Source: Amycolatopsis orientalis DSM 40040 = KCTC 9412 (lineage in GTDB: Bacteria > Actinomycetota > Actinomycetes > Mycobacteriales > Pseudonocardiaceae). From it: 51,608 nucleotides of DNA. The position numbers were made by a program, and so were the translations under genes. The DNA is taken from positions 1-51,608 of the forward strand of contig NZ_ASJB01000029.1 of NCBI RefSeq assembly GCF_000478275.1, in the 5' to 3' direction. The notes beneath the pieces are model-generated. The model ran no database searches. It was not told the DNA's origin and saw only the letters and a list, made by a program, of their open reading frames with translations. Shown in pieces: positions 8,051-15,772 of this stretch (its first letter is position 1; every line of letters begins with the position of its first letter).

Positions 8051-8737
8051 ATGACCGCTCGCACCTACGGCCAGTTCTGCGGCCTCGCCCGCGCGCTCGA
8101 GATCATCGGGGAACGCTGGTCCCTGCTCGTGATCCGCGACCTGGTGCTCGGCCCGAAACGGTTCGACGAGCTGCAGCAGGGCCTGCCGAAGGTCCCGACC
8201 AGCATCCTCTCGGCCCGGCTCAACGAACTCGAACGGCACGGCGTCGTCCAGCGCCGGGTGCTCTCGCAGCTCGACGCCGGTGTGGTCTACGAGCTGACCG
8301 AGTACGGCAACGATCTCGACCAGATCCTGTTGCAGCTGGGCCTGTGGGGCGCCCGGTCGCTCACCGACCCGGCGGCGGACGACCTGTTCACCCTCGACGC
8401 GGCCATCCTGTCGCTGTACACGACGTTCCAGCCGGACGCGGCCCGCGGCGTCCAGGGCGCGTTCGAACTGCATTACGGCGACCAGATGATCGTCCACGCG
8501 GTGGTGGAGGACGGCGCGGTGACCGCGGGCGAGGGACCGCATCCGGATCCGGACATCGTCATCGAGCCGCGCGGGCCGCTCATGCTCAAGCTGCTGAACG
8601 GCGAGCTGGACGCCACCAGCGCGCTCACCTGCGGCGCGGTGGCCATCAAGGGCGACGCGGCGCATCTGGAACTCTTCACGCGCCTGTTCCACATCCCCGC
8701 GGCCCCGTCGAAGGCCGAAGGGCTCGTCACGCACTGA
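8051..8737 (+). CDS. HxlR-family winged-helix regulator with C-terminal SCP2-like domain (copy 1 of 2)
   Basis: The 228-aa protein starts with an HxlR winged helix (about 5-100): YGQFCGLARALEIIGERWSLLVIRDLVLGPKRFDEL, then SILSARLNELERHGVV. The single Cys of the HxlR N terminus is present (QFCGLAR). The C-terminal half (about 105-225) resembles the sterol-carrier/SCP2-like sensor domain common in these regulators and may bind a small lipophilic ligand. GAGGAG precedes the ATG. It sits in the SARP operon, and its twin at 42928 follows the other SARP. Which promoter it controls is not visible. Confidence 0.88.
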   Translation: MTARTYGQFCGLARALEIIGERWSLLVIRDLVLGPKRFDELQQGLPKVPTSILSARLNELERHGVVQRRVLSQLDAGVVYELTEYGNDLDQILLQLGLWGARSLTDPAADDLFTLDAAILSLYTTFQPDAARGVQGAFELHYGDQMIVHAVVEDGAVTAGEGPHPDPDIVIEPRGPLMLKLLNGELDATSALTCGAVAIKGDAAHLELFTRLFHIPAAPSKAEGLVTH

Positions 8738-8753
8738 CGAGAAGGTATCCGCG

Positions 8754-8786
8754 CGCGAGCCGGCACCGCCGAGGTGCCGGCTCGCG
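8754..8786. terminator. Bidirectional terminator hairpin, 14-bp arms
   Basis: A perfect inverted repeat (CGCGAGCCGGCACC, 5-nt loop, inverted copy) lies between the stop of the HxlR gene and the stop of the convergent YciO/Sua5 gene at 8788. Confidence 0.8.
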
Positions 8787-8787
8787 G

Positions 8788-9408
8788 TCATTCGAAGCGC
8801 GCGGTGTCGCCGGCGCCGCGGCGGACGATCTCCGGCTCCCCCGACGAGAAATCGATCACCGTGGTGGGTTCGACGCCGCACTCGCCGGAGTCGATCACCG
8901 CGTCCACCACGTACTCCAGCCGCTCCTTGATGTCCCAGCCCTGGGTCATCGGCTCCTCCTGGTCGGGCAGCAGCAGCGTGCTCGACAGCAGCGGTTCGCC
9001 GAGTTCGCCCAGCAGCGCCTGCGTCACCACGTGGTCCGGGATGCGCACGCCGACCGTCTTCTTCTTGGGGTGCATCAGGCGGCGCGGAACCTCCTTGGTG
9101 GCCGGGAGAATGAACGTGTAGCCGCCCGGTGTGGACGCCTTGACGGCGCGGAACACCGCGTTGTCCACGTGCACGAACTGGCCCAGCTGGGCGAAGTCCT
9201 GGCACACCAGGGTGAAATGGTGGCGATCGTCGAGTTTGCGGATACTCCGGATGCGATCGATGCCGTCCCGGTTCCCGAGCTGGCAACCGAGGGCGAAGCA
9301 GGAGTCCGTCGGGTACGCGATGAGCCCGTCTTCGCGCAGGATGTCGACGACCTGTCCGATCGCGCGTCGTTGCGGATTTTCCGGATGTACGTCGAAATAC
9401 CTGGCCAT
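8788..9408 (-). CDS. L-threonylcarbamoyladenylate synthase-like protein (YciO/Sua5 family)
   Basis: The 206-aa protein has the YrdC/Sua5 fold: YPTDSCFALGCQLGN near the N terminus, the KKTVGVRIPDH block and LLSSTLLLPDQEEP. Sua5/YrdC proteins make threonylcarbamoyl-AMP for tRNA t6A; the sequence is closer to the YciO branch, where that activity is less certain. The ATG at 9408 gives a family-like start (MARYFDVHPENPQRRAI). It looks like a single housekeeping-type gene inserted between regulators, with its own convergent terminator. No link to the cluster is apparent. Confidence 0.85.
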   Translation of the reverse strand: MARYFDVHPENPQRRAIGQVVDILREDGLIAYPTDSCFALGCQLGNRDGIDRIRSIRKLDDRHHFTLVCQDFAQLGQFVHVDNAVFRAVKASTPGGYTFILPATKEVPRRLMHPKKKTVGVRIPDHVVTQALLGELGEPLLSSTLLLPDQEEPMTQGWDIKERLEYVVDAVIDSGECGVEPTTVIDFSSGEPEIVRRGAGDTARFE

Positions 9409-9759
9409 GCGCCGAGCTTAGGGCCACCCGTGTCCTGGCGCCGTGACAGGCCGTCCCGGCGTGGCGTACACAGTGGAGCCGTCCTCGTCGCACGTCTTCC
9501 ATCGTGGCGTGTCGTGCGATCGTTCGCATGGTGCGAACGTCCCACACCCGCGCGGGTGAGTGGCGGGATTTCCCTGTCACCGAGGGGGAAATGTCCTCGC
9601 CTTCGCCGTTCTCCCTTACCCGAAAGGATCAACCGGGGTAACGAGCATGGGCTAGTATCCGAATACACCGCGATGGAAGGTCGTTCAGCACCCGGCCACG
9701 GCCATCGTGCGGGCGAAGCACGACGAAGTAAGACGTCTCCTGTCATCACTGGAGTGCCT
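9409..9759. promoter_or_regulatory. Divergent intergenic region with two small palindromes
   Basis: These 351 bp separate the YciO/Sua5 gene from the tandem kinase. CGTTCGCA-TGG-TGCGAACG at 9521-9539 and the perfect 14-nt palindrome CACCCGCGCGGGTG at 9545-9558 are operator-like. A TAGTAT box near 9653 could be a -10 element for the kinase gene. No gene is recognised. Confidence 0.4.
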
Positions 9760-12081
9760 GTGCCGGATCAGCTCGCGGTGACCGCCGAACCTCTGGGGAC
9801 CGCCGGGATCGACCGGCGCCCCCGGCGGGCGCTGTTCCTGGCCGGGCTGATCATCACCGTCGTCTTCGTCAACTCCTGCCTGTTCGGTCTCCTCGCGGTG
9901 CTGTTGCAGCCCGGGGTGGACTTCTGGCAGGGCCTGCTGGCGGTGCTCTACGTCGGGCCCGTGCTGGCGATCCAGCTCCTGTACTTCAGCCGTCCGGCCG
10001 TCCGGCTGGACACCAGGCTCGCGAAGGCCATGCTGGCGGTCCAAGCCTGCCTGGCCTACCTGCCGACCCTGCACTTCGAGGCGGCGCTGAGCTCGCTGAC
10101 CACCCTCGCGGCGGGCAGCGCGCTGCTGCTCTTCCGGCCACGGACGGGCTGGACGGTGTTCACCGTGTTCATGGCGGCCACTACGTGGATCCTGTGGACC
10201 TACGACGACACCTGGCTCGGGGCGGTGTTCGACAGCATCACCGCGGTCTTCTACGCGCTGGTCGTGTACCTGCTGACCTGGCTCGCGCGGCTGGTGACCG
10301 AACTGCACCAGGCCAGGACCGAACTGGCGAGGCGCGCCGTGGCCGAACAGCGGCTCGCCTTCGCGAGGGACCTGCACGACCTGCTCGGGCTCAGCCTCTC
10401 CGCGATCGCGCTCAAGGGCGAGCTGGTGCACCGGCTGCTGAGCAAATCGCTGGACCGCGCCCGCGAAGAACTCGCCGAGATCACCGAGATCGCGCAGCGC
10501 ACGCTGTCCGACGTGCGATCGGTGGCCAGGGGCTACCGGGAGCTGTCGCTCGACAAGGAATCGCGGACCGCGGTCTCGCTGCTTTCGGCGTCGAACGTCG
10601 CGGTGCGGGTCGACCTCGAACAGGTCGAGCTGCCGGTGAAGCTGCGCACCCTGCTGGCGAAGGTGCTGCGGGAGGGTGTCACGAACGTGCTCCGCTACAC
10701 CGGCGTCGAGCACTGCCAGATCACCGTGCGCACGAGCGAGGGCCGGGTCGCGCTGGAGATCGTCCACGACGGCACGGCGCACGAGGACGTGCCCGAGGAG
10801 ACGGCCGAGAGCCTGCGCGAGGTGACCCAGGAGGTCGACGGGCACGGCGGGACGCTGAGCGCGGGCCTCGACGCGGCCGGCCGGTGGCGGCTGCACGCCG
10901 AGCTGCCGGTGCCCGACCAGGCCGAGCCCGCCGAAGCGGTGCTGGCACAGGGCCCGGGCCACTGGTCGAGGATCGACGCCAGGAACGTCCAGTGGACGCT
11001 GACGGCGGTCTTCATCCTCTTCGGTCTCTCCGCGATGACGCGGGCGTTCATGCTGACCGACGACGGCTGGTACCTCACGCTCATCGCCGGGTATCTCACC
11101 GCGTTGATCACCCTGCAATTGTCCTATTTCGCCCGGCCGAACGTCCGGCTGCGCTCGCGGCAGAGCTACGCGCTGCTCTTCGTCCAAGCCTGCCTGATCT
11201 TCCTGCCCCTGATCCCGCTCGGGCACGCGTGGGTGAGCCTGCCCAGCCTGTTCGCCGGTACCGCGCTGCTGGTGCTGCCCCCGCTGGCGGGATGGACGGC
11301 GTTCGCCGCGACCGCCGCCGGCGTCGTGCTGATCCGGATCGGCTACGGCACCGACTTCCTCGGCGGCTTCTACAGCTTCGCGTCGATCCTGAACACCGGG
11401 CTGATGGTCTTCGGTCTCATCTGGCTGATCCGGCTGGTGACCGAACTGGGCGAGACCCGCAAACGCCTGGCCGAGGTCGCGGTCGCGGAGGAGCGGCTGC
11501 GGTTCGCCCGCGATCTGCACGACCTGCTCGGCATGAGTCTTTCGGCGATCGCGCTGAAGAGCGAGCTGACCAGCCGGATCATGGACATCGACACCAGCAG
11601 GGCCTCCGACGAGCTGCTGGAGATCCTCGGGCTGACCCGGCAGGCACTGACCGACGTCCGCTCGGTGGCGAGCGGCTACCGGGAACTGTCGCTGGACCAG
11701 GAGTCCCGGTCGGCGCAGGCGGTGCTGGTGGCCGCCGACGTCCAGGTGCGGCTGGAGGTCGAGCACGAGGACCTGCCCGCGACGGTGCGCACGGTGCTGG
11801 CCGTGGTGCTGCGCGAGGGCGTGACGAACGTGTTGCGGCACAGCAAGGTCGAACGCTGCGAGATCGCCGTGCGGCGGACCTGTGACGGCGTCGCGCTGGA
11901 CATCGTCAACGACGGTGTCGGCAACGGGCGGCCCGCCGGATCCGGCAAGCCGGTGCGCGTCGAGGCCGCCGGCAGCGGCATCACGAACATGTCCGACCGC
12001 GTCGCCGGTTTGGGCGGCGAACTGACCGCCGGGGTCGAGCCCGACGGCCGCTTCCGGCTGCGCGCGGTGGTCCCCGTCTAG
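9760..12081 (+). CDS. Tandem two-unit sensor histidine kinase (internal duplication)
   Basis: This 773-aa membrane protein consists of two kinase units in a row. Each has a block of five or six membrane segments, a HisKA_3 dimerisation helix and an ATPase domain. The phospho-acceptor motif occurs twice: RLAFARDLHDLLG (His206) and RLRFARDLHDLLG (His587). The N-box is present in both (REGVTNVLRYT; REGVTNVLRHS). The second ATPase keeps the IVNDGVGN and GSGITNMSDRVAGLGG glycine motifs; the first has IVHDGTAHED and no GxGxxNM motif, so it is probably catalytically weak. GTG 9760 is chosen for GGAG 5 nt upstream; an upstream ATG at 9673 has no ribosome binding site. It is convergent with response regulator copy 3 and is the only kinase in view for three paralogous regulators. 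Confidence 0.88.
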   Translation: MPDQLAVTAEPLGTAGIDRRPRRALFLAGLIITVVFVNSCLFGLLAVLLQPGVDFWQGLLAVLYVGPVLAIQLLYFSRPAVRLDTRLAKAMLAVQACLAYLPTLHFEAALSSLTTLAAGSALLLFRPRTGWTVFTVFMAATTWILWTYDDTWLGAVFDSITAVFYALVVYLLTWLARLVTELHQARTELARRAVAEQRLAFARDLHDLLGLSLSAIALKGELVHRLLSKSLDRAREELAEITEIAQRTLSDVRSVARGYRELSLDKESRTAVSLLSASNVAVRVDLEQVELPVKLRTLLAKVLREGVTNVLRYTGVEHCQITVRTSEGRVALEIVHDGTAHEDVPEETAESLREVTQEVDGHGGTLSAGLDAAGRWRLHAELPVPDQAEPAEAVLAQGPGHWSRIDARNVQWTLTAVFILFGLSAMTRAFMLTDDGWYLTLIAGYLTALITLQLSYFARPNVRLRSRQSYALLFVQACLIFLPLIPLGHAWVSLPSLFAGTALLVLPPLAGWTAFAATAAGVVLIRIGYGTDFLGGFYSFASILNTGLMVFGLIWLIRLVTELGETRKRLAEVAVAEERLRFARDLHDLLGMSLSAIALKSELTSRIMDIDTSRASDELLEILGLTRQALTDVRSVASGYRELSLDQESRSAQAVLVAADVQVRLEVEHEDLPATVRTVLAVVLREGVTNVLRHSKVERCEIAVRRTCDGVALDIVNDGVGNGRPAGSGKPVRVEAAGSGITNMSDRVAGLGGELTAGVEPDGRFRLRAVVPV

Positions 12082-12098
12082 AGCTCCCGGACCACGCG

Positions 12099-12707
12099 CT
12101 AGATCCAGCCGGACTCCTTGGCGATCCGGATGGCGTCGACCCGGTTGCGCGCGTTGAGCTTCGACACGATCGTGGTCAGGTAGTTGCGCACGGTTCCGGT
12201 GGAGAGAAAGGCCTTCGCGGCCACCTCCAGCGTGTCGCGGCCTTCCGCGGTCAGCCGCAGGACGTCGATCTCGCGTGGTGTCAGCGGGCAGTCCACGGTG
12301 TCCCACGCGGCCAGCGCCAGATCGCCGTCGACCATCCGCCGTCCGGCCGCGACACCGCGTACGGCGTTGGCGAGTTTCTCCGCGGGCGCGTCCTTCAGCA
12401 GGAACCCGTTCACCTTGGCCGCGAGCGCCCGGCGGAGCGTGCCGGGCCTGCCGAGGCTGGTCAGGATCAGCGTCCTGACCTCGGGAAGCTGTTCGTGCAG
12501 TTCGGTGGCGGCGGTGAGGCCGTCCTTGCCGGGGAGGTCGATGTCGATGACCGCGACCTGGGTGCGCGAAGTACGTGCGGCGGTGAGGATCTCGTCACCG
12601 GACGCCACTTCGGACACCACTTCGATGTCCGGCTCGAGCCGCAGTAGCGCCACCAGCGCCCCCCTGACGATGTGCATGTCTTCGGCCACCAGAACTCTGA
12701 TCACCAT
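12099..12707 (-). CDS. NarL/FixJ-type response regulator (copy 3 of 3)
   Basis: The 202-aa protein has the same plan as the copies at 3145 and 6401: VAEDMHIVRGALVALLRLEPDIEVV, receiver Asp in VIDIDLPGKDG, LLKDAPAEKLANAVRGVAAGRR, and a LuxR HTH (LTPREIDVLRL ... STGTVRNYLTTIVSKLNARNRVDAIRIAKESGW). It is nearest to copy 1. It ends 18 bp from the end of the tandem histidine kinase on the opposite strand, so it is the most likely partner by position, although the two cannot share a transcript. The start lies at the tail of a GGAGGGGCGGC ribosome binding site. Confidence 0.9.
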   Translation of the reverse strand: MVIRVLVAEDMHIVRGALVALLRLEPDIEVVSEVASGDEILTAARTSRTQVAVIDIDLPGKDGLTAATELHEQLPEVRTLILTSLGRPGTLRRALAAKVNGFLLKDAPAEKLANAVRGVAAGRRMVDGDLALAAWDTVDCPLTPREIDVLRLTAEGRDTLEVAAKAFLSTGTVRNYLTTIVSKLNARNRVDAIRIAKESGWI

Positions 12708-12836
12708 CGCGCCGCCCCTCCGAGCACGCCCCCGTGACCCAACATAAACACGGCCGGGCGGAACGCGTTCCGCCGTTCGGGTGGCGAGTCGTCCCCGTCA
12801 AGCGGCGTCCACATCGTGGGCGTTACGGCGAATGAG

Positions 12837-14225
12837 TCACACCGCTACGGATTCCCCAGTCGGTCGGTTACTTTCCGTCGTCCTGCCGGGCATCCGCACG
12901 GCCAGGAACGCGGCGGCCACCAGTACGACCGCCAGCATCAGGTAGGTGGTGCGCGCCGCGACGAACGGACCGCCGGGCACCGTGGTCCGGAACAGCACGC
13001 CCGCGACCGCGGCACCGAGCGCGGACCCGACGTGGCGGGCGGTGTTGAGCACCCCCGACGCGGCGCCGGCGGATCCGGGCGGGATGGCGCGCAGGGCCTC
13101 GGTCGTCGCGGGGGCGATGGCGAGTCCCTGCCCGACGCCGACGGCGATCAGCGGGAGCACGAACACGGCGGCCGTCGACGTTTCGTCCGGCAACAGCGCG
13201 GTCCCGGCCACCCCGGCCGCGTACAGGCCGAGACCGCCGACGAGCAGCCACCGGCCGCCGAAGCGGTCCGCCAGCCTGCCCGCGACCGGCGCGACCGCGC
13301 TGAGCGCCAGCGTCCACGGCAGGGCCGCGACCCCCGACATCAGCGGGCTCATCCCGAGCAGGTTCTGCGTCTGGAGCACGAACACGAGCAGGAAACCGGC
13401 GATCGAGAACGCGGTCACCAGGGTGAGCACGGTGGCGATCCGGTAGCCGCGCTCGCCGTAGAGGTCCAGCGGCATCAGGGGGTCGCGTCTCCCCCGCTCC
13501 CAGAAGACGAACGCCACGAGCGCGACGACCGCGACCGCGAAACTCGCGATCGTGACCCAGCGCTGGCGCTCGCTCTCGATGAGGCCGTGGACGACCCCGA
13601 CCAGGCCGAGGGTCACCAGCACCACGCCGACGACGTCGAACCGGTGCCGGTCCCCGGTCCGCGTGTCGGGTACCACCCGCAGCGCGAGCACGATCCCGGC
13701 GAGCCCGGCGGGCACGTTGAGGAGGAACACCGACTGCCAGCCGAACTCGGTGACCAGCAGCCCGCCGAGGGTCGGCCCGCTGATCGCCGCGATCCCGGCG
13801 ACCGCGGTGAACAGGCCGAACGCCGCACCCCTCCGCTCGGCCGGGAAGATCGCCGCGATCAGCACGAACGCCTGCGGGCTCAGGATCGCCGCGCCGATCC
13901 CCTGCGCGACCCGGGCGGCGATGAGCCAGCCGGGGCCGTCCGCCAGCCCGCAGAGCGCGGAGGCGGCGGTGAACACGGCGAGTCCGAGGACGAAGAGCCG
14001 CCGGGGCCCGGCGAGATCACCGAGGCGGGCGAAGAAGATCAGCAGCGACGCCAGTGCCAGCAGATAGCCGTTGAGGATCCAGAGGATCTCGCCGAGACCG
14101 ACGTCGAGGCGGCTCATCATGTCGGGGACGGCGGTGTTGACGATGGTGGTGTCCAGCAGGACGAGGAAGTTCGCGACGCAGAGCACGCCGAGGACACGCC
14201 ACGGGTTCGTCTTGGCGGTGGTCAT
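12837..14225 (-). CDS. MFS drug exporter, EmrB/QacA (DHA2) type
   Basis: This is a 462-aa, roughly 14-helix major facilitator protein. The DHA2 signatures are visible: LDTTIVNTAVPDM in helix 1, GDLAGPRRLFVLGLAVF after helix 2 (motif A), and RVAQGIGAAILSP in the region of motif B. Such pumps export hydrophobic drugs by proton antiport and are commonly the self-resistance or export gene of an antibiotic cluster. It lies directly downstream of the precursor-like peptide gene, separated by a strong hairpin. GTG 14228 and ATG 14225 share one ribosome binding site (GGAGGGAG); the ATG is preferred. Cargo is unknown; either the enediyne or the putative RiPP is possible. Confidence 0.88.
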   Translation of the reverse strand: MTTAKTNPWRVLGVLCVANFLVLLDTTIVNTAVPDMMSRLDVGLGEILWILNGYLLALASLLIFFARLGDLAGPRRLFVLGLAVFTAASALCGLADGPGWLIAARVAQGIGAAILSPQAFVLIAAIFPAERRGAAFGLFTAVAGIAAISGPTLGGLLVTEFGWQSVFLLNVPAGLAGIVLALRVVPDTRTGDRHRFDVVGVVLVTLGLVGVVHGLIESERQRWVTIASFAVAVVALVAFVFWERGRRDPLMPLDLYGERGYRIATVLTLVTAFSIAGFLLVFVLQTQNLLGMSPLMSGVAALPWTLALSAVAPVAGRLADRFGGRWLLVGGLGLYAAGVAGTALLPDETSTAAVFVLPLIAVGVGQGLAIAPATTEALRAIPPGSAGAASGVLNTARHVGSALGAAVAGVLFRTTVPGGPFVAARTTYLMLAVVLVAAAFLAVRMPGRTTESNRPTGESVAV

Positions 14226-14248
14226 CACGTCTCCCTCCGGACGCGCGA

Positions 14249-14287
14249 CCGGCCGTCTCCCGCGTTCGGGGCGCGGGAGACGGCCGG
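14249..14287 (-). terminator. Strong hairpin between precursor-like peptide gene and exporter
   Basis: The inverted repeat has perfect 16-bp arms (CCGGCCGTCTCCCGCG at 14249-14264 and its inverted copy at 14272-14287) and a 7-nt loop. It lies 10 bp beyond the stop of the 63-aa peptide gene. A hairpin just after a RiPP precursor gene typically keeps precursor mRNA more abundant than downstream genes. Confidence 0.7.
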
Positions 14288-14297
14288 AGGGATGCGC

Positions 14298-14489
14298 TCA
14301 GCTCGCCTCGGCCAGGGGCGGGGCGGTGCAACACGCGCCGGTGAAGCAGTCGAAGACCTGACCGCCAGGGCGGTTGGTCCAGTTGTCGAAGCGGTCGATC
14401 ACCAGGTCGACCTGGTTCACGGCGGAATCGGTGTCGATTCCCCGGACGGCGAAGAGCGAACGGACGTTGTCGGTCACAGCGTTCTTCAT
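14298..14489 (-). CDS. Putative RiPP precursor peptide, 63 aa
   Basis: The ORF has an ATG at 14489 with GGGAG 8 nt upstream. The first ~47 residues are leader-like (MKNAVTDNVRSLFAVRG ... DLVIDRFDNWTN), with hydrophobic and acidic residues and no Cys. The last 16 residues, CFTGACCTAPPLAEAS, concentrate all three Cys together with Thr and Ser, like a modifiable core. Two Cys-containing spots (CFT, CCT) would suit heterocyclisation or thioether formation. A strong hairpin and an MFS exporter follow, and an operon of possible modifying enzymes lies upstream on the same strand. YcaO and SagB enzymes are about 25 kb away. I do not recognise the family. A small metal-binding or regulatory protein is the main alternative. 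Confidence 0.6.
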   Translation of the reverse strand: MKNAVTDNVRSLFAVRGIDTDSAVNQVDLVIDRFDNWTNRPGGQVFDCFTGACCTAPPLAEAS

Positions 14490-14781
14490 CGAGTGGCTCC
14501 CAGACGTTTTCGGAGGTTATCGGGGTGTTCCTTCGATGAAGAGATCGTGCTGCCCGGGGCCGGTCGTCAACCAGTGCCATGCATCATCGTGGAGTCGTGC
14601 TTTTCACCTACGCCAGAAGGTTCTCTTCGACTGCCCCGTTTCCGCGCGCACGGCTATCGAATGGAGTAGTCCGGGTGGATTCGCGTGACGGAGCGCGATC
14701 ACGTGCTCTCATCAGGCGATAATGACCGAGCGTGGTCGCCGACCGGCACTGGCTTCACGAATGGCGTAGTCATTCGCGCGC

Positions 14782-15327
14782 TCAGGAAGTGAGCAGCCGC
14801 GCGAGGCCGGCGTATCCGCCGTCCTTCAACCGCACGCCCGACGTCTTGGCGTACGCGGCGTCGGCGCGGATCCCGAGTCCTTCGACCATCCGGTTCATGA
14901 AGTTGAACAGCGCACAGACGAGGACGGCGTCGTGCAGCGCGGCCTCGTCCCAGCCCGCCGCGAACACGGCTTCTGCGTCGGCGTCGGTCATCTTCGACGG
15001 TGTCCGCGTCAGCTTGCCCACGTAGGCCAGGACGGGCTTCATGCGCGCGTCGACGGGCGAGGAGTCCAGATCGGCCAGTGCGGCGGCCAGAAGGCCCTCC
15101 GGCACACCGAAAGCCTCGGCGGTGACGGTGTGGACCCCGTGGCAGTACTCGCACTCGTTGATGCCGGAGACGTACGCCGCGATCAGTTCCCGTTCGCCGG
15201 CGTCGAACGCCGACGGCGCCCGCATGACGAGTTCGTGCAAGTCCAGCAGCCGCGACGCGGGGGCCGGGAACTTCTGGAAGACCTGCAGCAGCGTGGTGTC
15301 AGTCGGCAAAGACTTGAGATAGGACAT
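14782..15327 (-). CDS. AhpD-like / carboxymuconolactone decarboxylase family protein
   Basis: This 181-aa protein has the AhpD-like redox motif INECEYCHGVH (Cys59, Cys62, His66) preceded by the conserved acidic helix GERELIAAYVSG. It fits the peroxidase-related enzyme subgroup (alkylhydroperoxidase fold) and may reduce peroxides or catalyse disulfide or redox chemistry; other family members are decarboxylases. The start overlaps the end of the upstream unknown gene by 29 bp, so the two are probably translationally coupled. It is the last gene of a four-gene minus-strand operon, 293 bp upstream of the precursor-like peptide gene. A second CMD-fold protein heads the PKS operon at 28105. Confidence 0.85.
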   Translation of the reverse strand: MSYLKSLPTDTTLLQVFQKFPAPASRLLDLHELVMRAPSAFDAGERELIAAYVSGINECEYCHGVHTVTAEAFGVPEGLLAAALADLDSSPVDARMKPVLAYVGKLTRTPSKMTDADAEAVFAAGWDEAALHDAVLVCALFNFMNRMVEGLGIRADAAYAKTSGVRLKDGGYAGLARLLTS

Positions 15328-15772
15328 CGCGCGTACTCCCCTTTTCCGGCGCCCGCCCGTGTTCGGCGAACTGGTCGACGTCTTCGCGGCGCAGCCAGCA
15401 GGCGGCGAGGCAGGCGACCGAGGCCGGTCCCAGCCCGGTCACCGTGGCGGTGACCCGCGCCGTGGTCTGTTCCCATTCCTTGCGCAGCGAACCGGCCGTG
15501 GTCATCTCCGGGCCCGCCTCGATCAGCGGACGGACCGCGCGCCAGCGGGCGATCCCCGCCGCGACCAGCGCGTCGGTGCCGAGATCGAGCGCGTCGTGCC
15601 GGGCCTGGTCGACGGCGAGGGCGACCAGCGCGGGCTCGTCGGCGATCCGGGCGAGGCCGACCCCGGCGAGCAGGCGTTCGGCGTCCAGTCCCATCAGGAT
15701 CACCCCCGCCTCGGTCGACGGGGCGTCGTCGATCGAGGGCAGGGTGAACCGGGAGTCGTAGGGCTCAGACAC
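15299..15772 (-). CDS. Unknown 157-aa protein in the AhpD/FAD operon
   Basis: I do not recognise this protein with confidence. It is largely helical (LDAERLLAGVGLARIADEPALVALAVDQARHDALDLG ... WEQTTARVTATVTGLGPASVACLAACWLRREDVDQFAEHG). Its two Cys are close together (CLAACWL). It could be a diverged CMD-like partner of the AhpD-like protein downstream, because such proteins often come as unequal pairs, but the CxxC-His motif is absent. The GTG at 15772 is chosen because AAGG lies 9 nt upstream; ATG 15781 in the same frame has no room for a ribosome binding site. It overlaps the FAD gene by 8 bp and the next gene by 29 bp, which indicates tight coupling. Confidence 0.7.
   Translation of the reverse strand: MSEPYDSRFTLPSIDDAPSTEAGVILMGLDAERLLAGVGLARIADEPALVALAVDQARHDALDLGTDALVAAGIARWRAVRPLIEAGPEMTTAGSLRKEWEQTTARVTATVTGLGPASVACLAACWLRREDVDQFAEHGRAPEKGSTRDVLSQVFAD

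Noticed and set aside
9685..12306. An 873-codon minus-strand frame opposite the tandem kinase
   Set aside because: Low-complexity Arg/His/Gln/Gly composition and a position exactly over the kinase gene mark it as a shadow.
12816..14669. A 617-codon plus-strand frame covering the exporter and the peptide gene
   Set aside because: It is antisense to the MFS gene and the peptide; hydrophilic low-complexity translation, no family.
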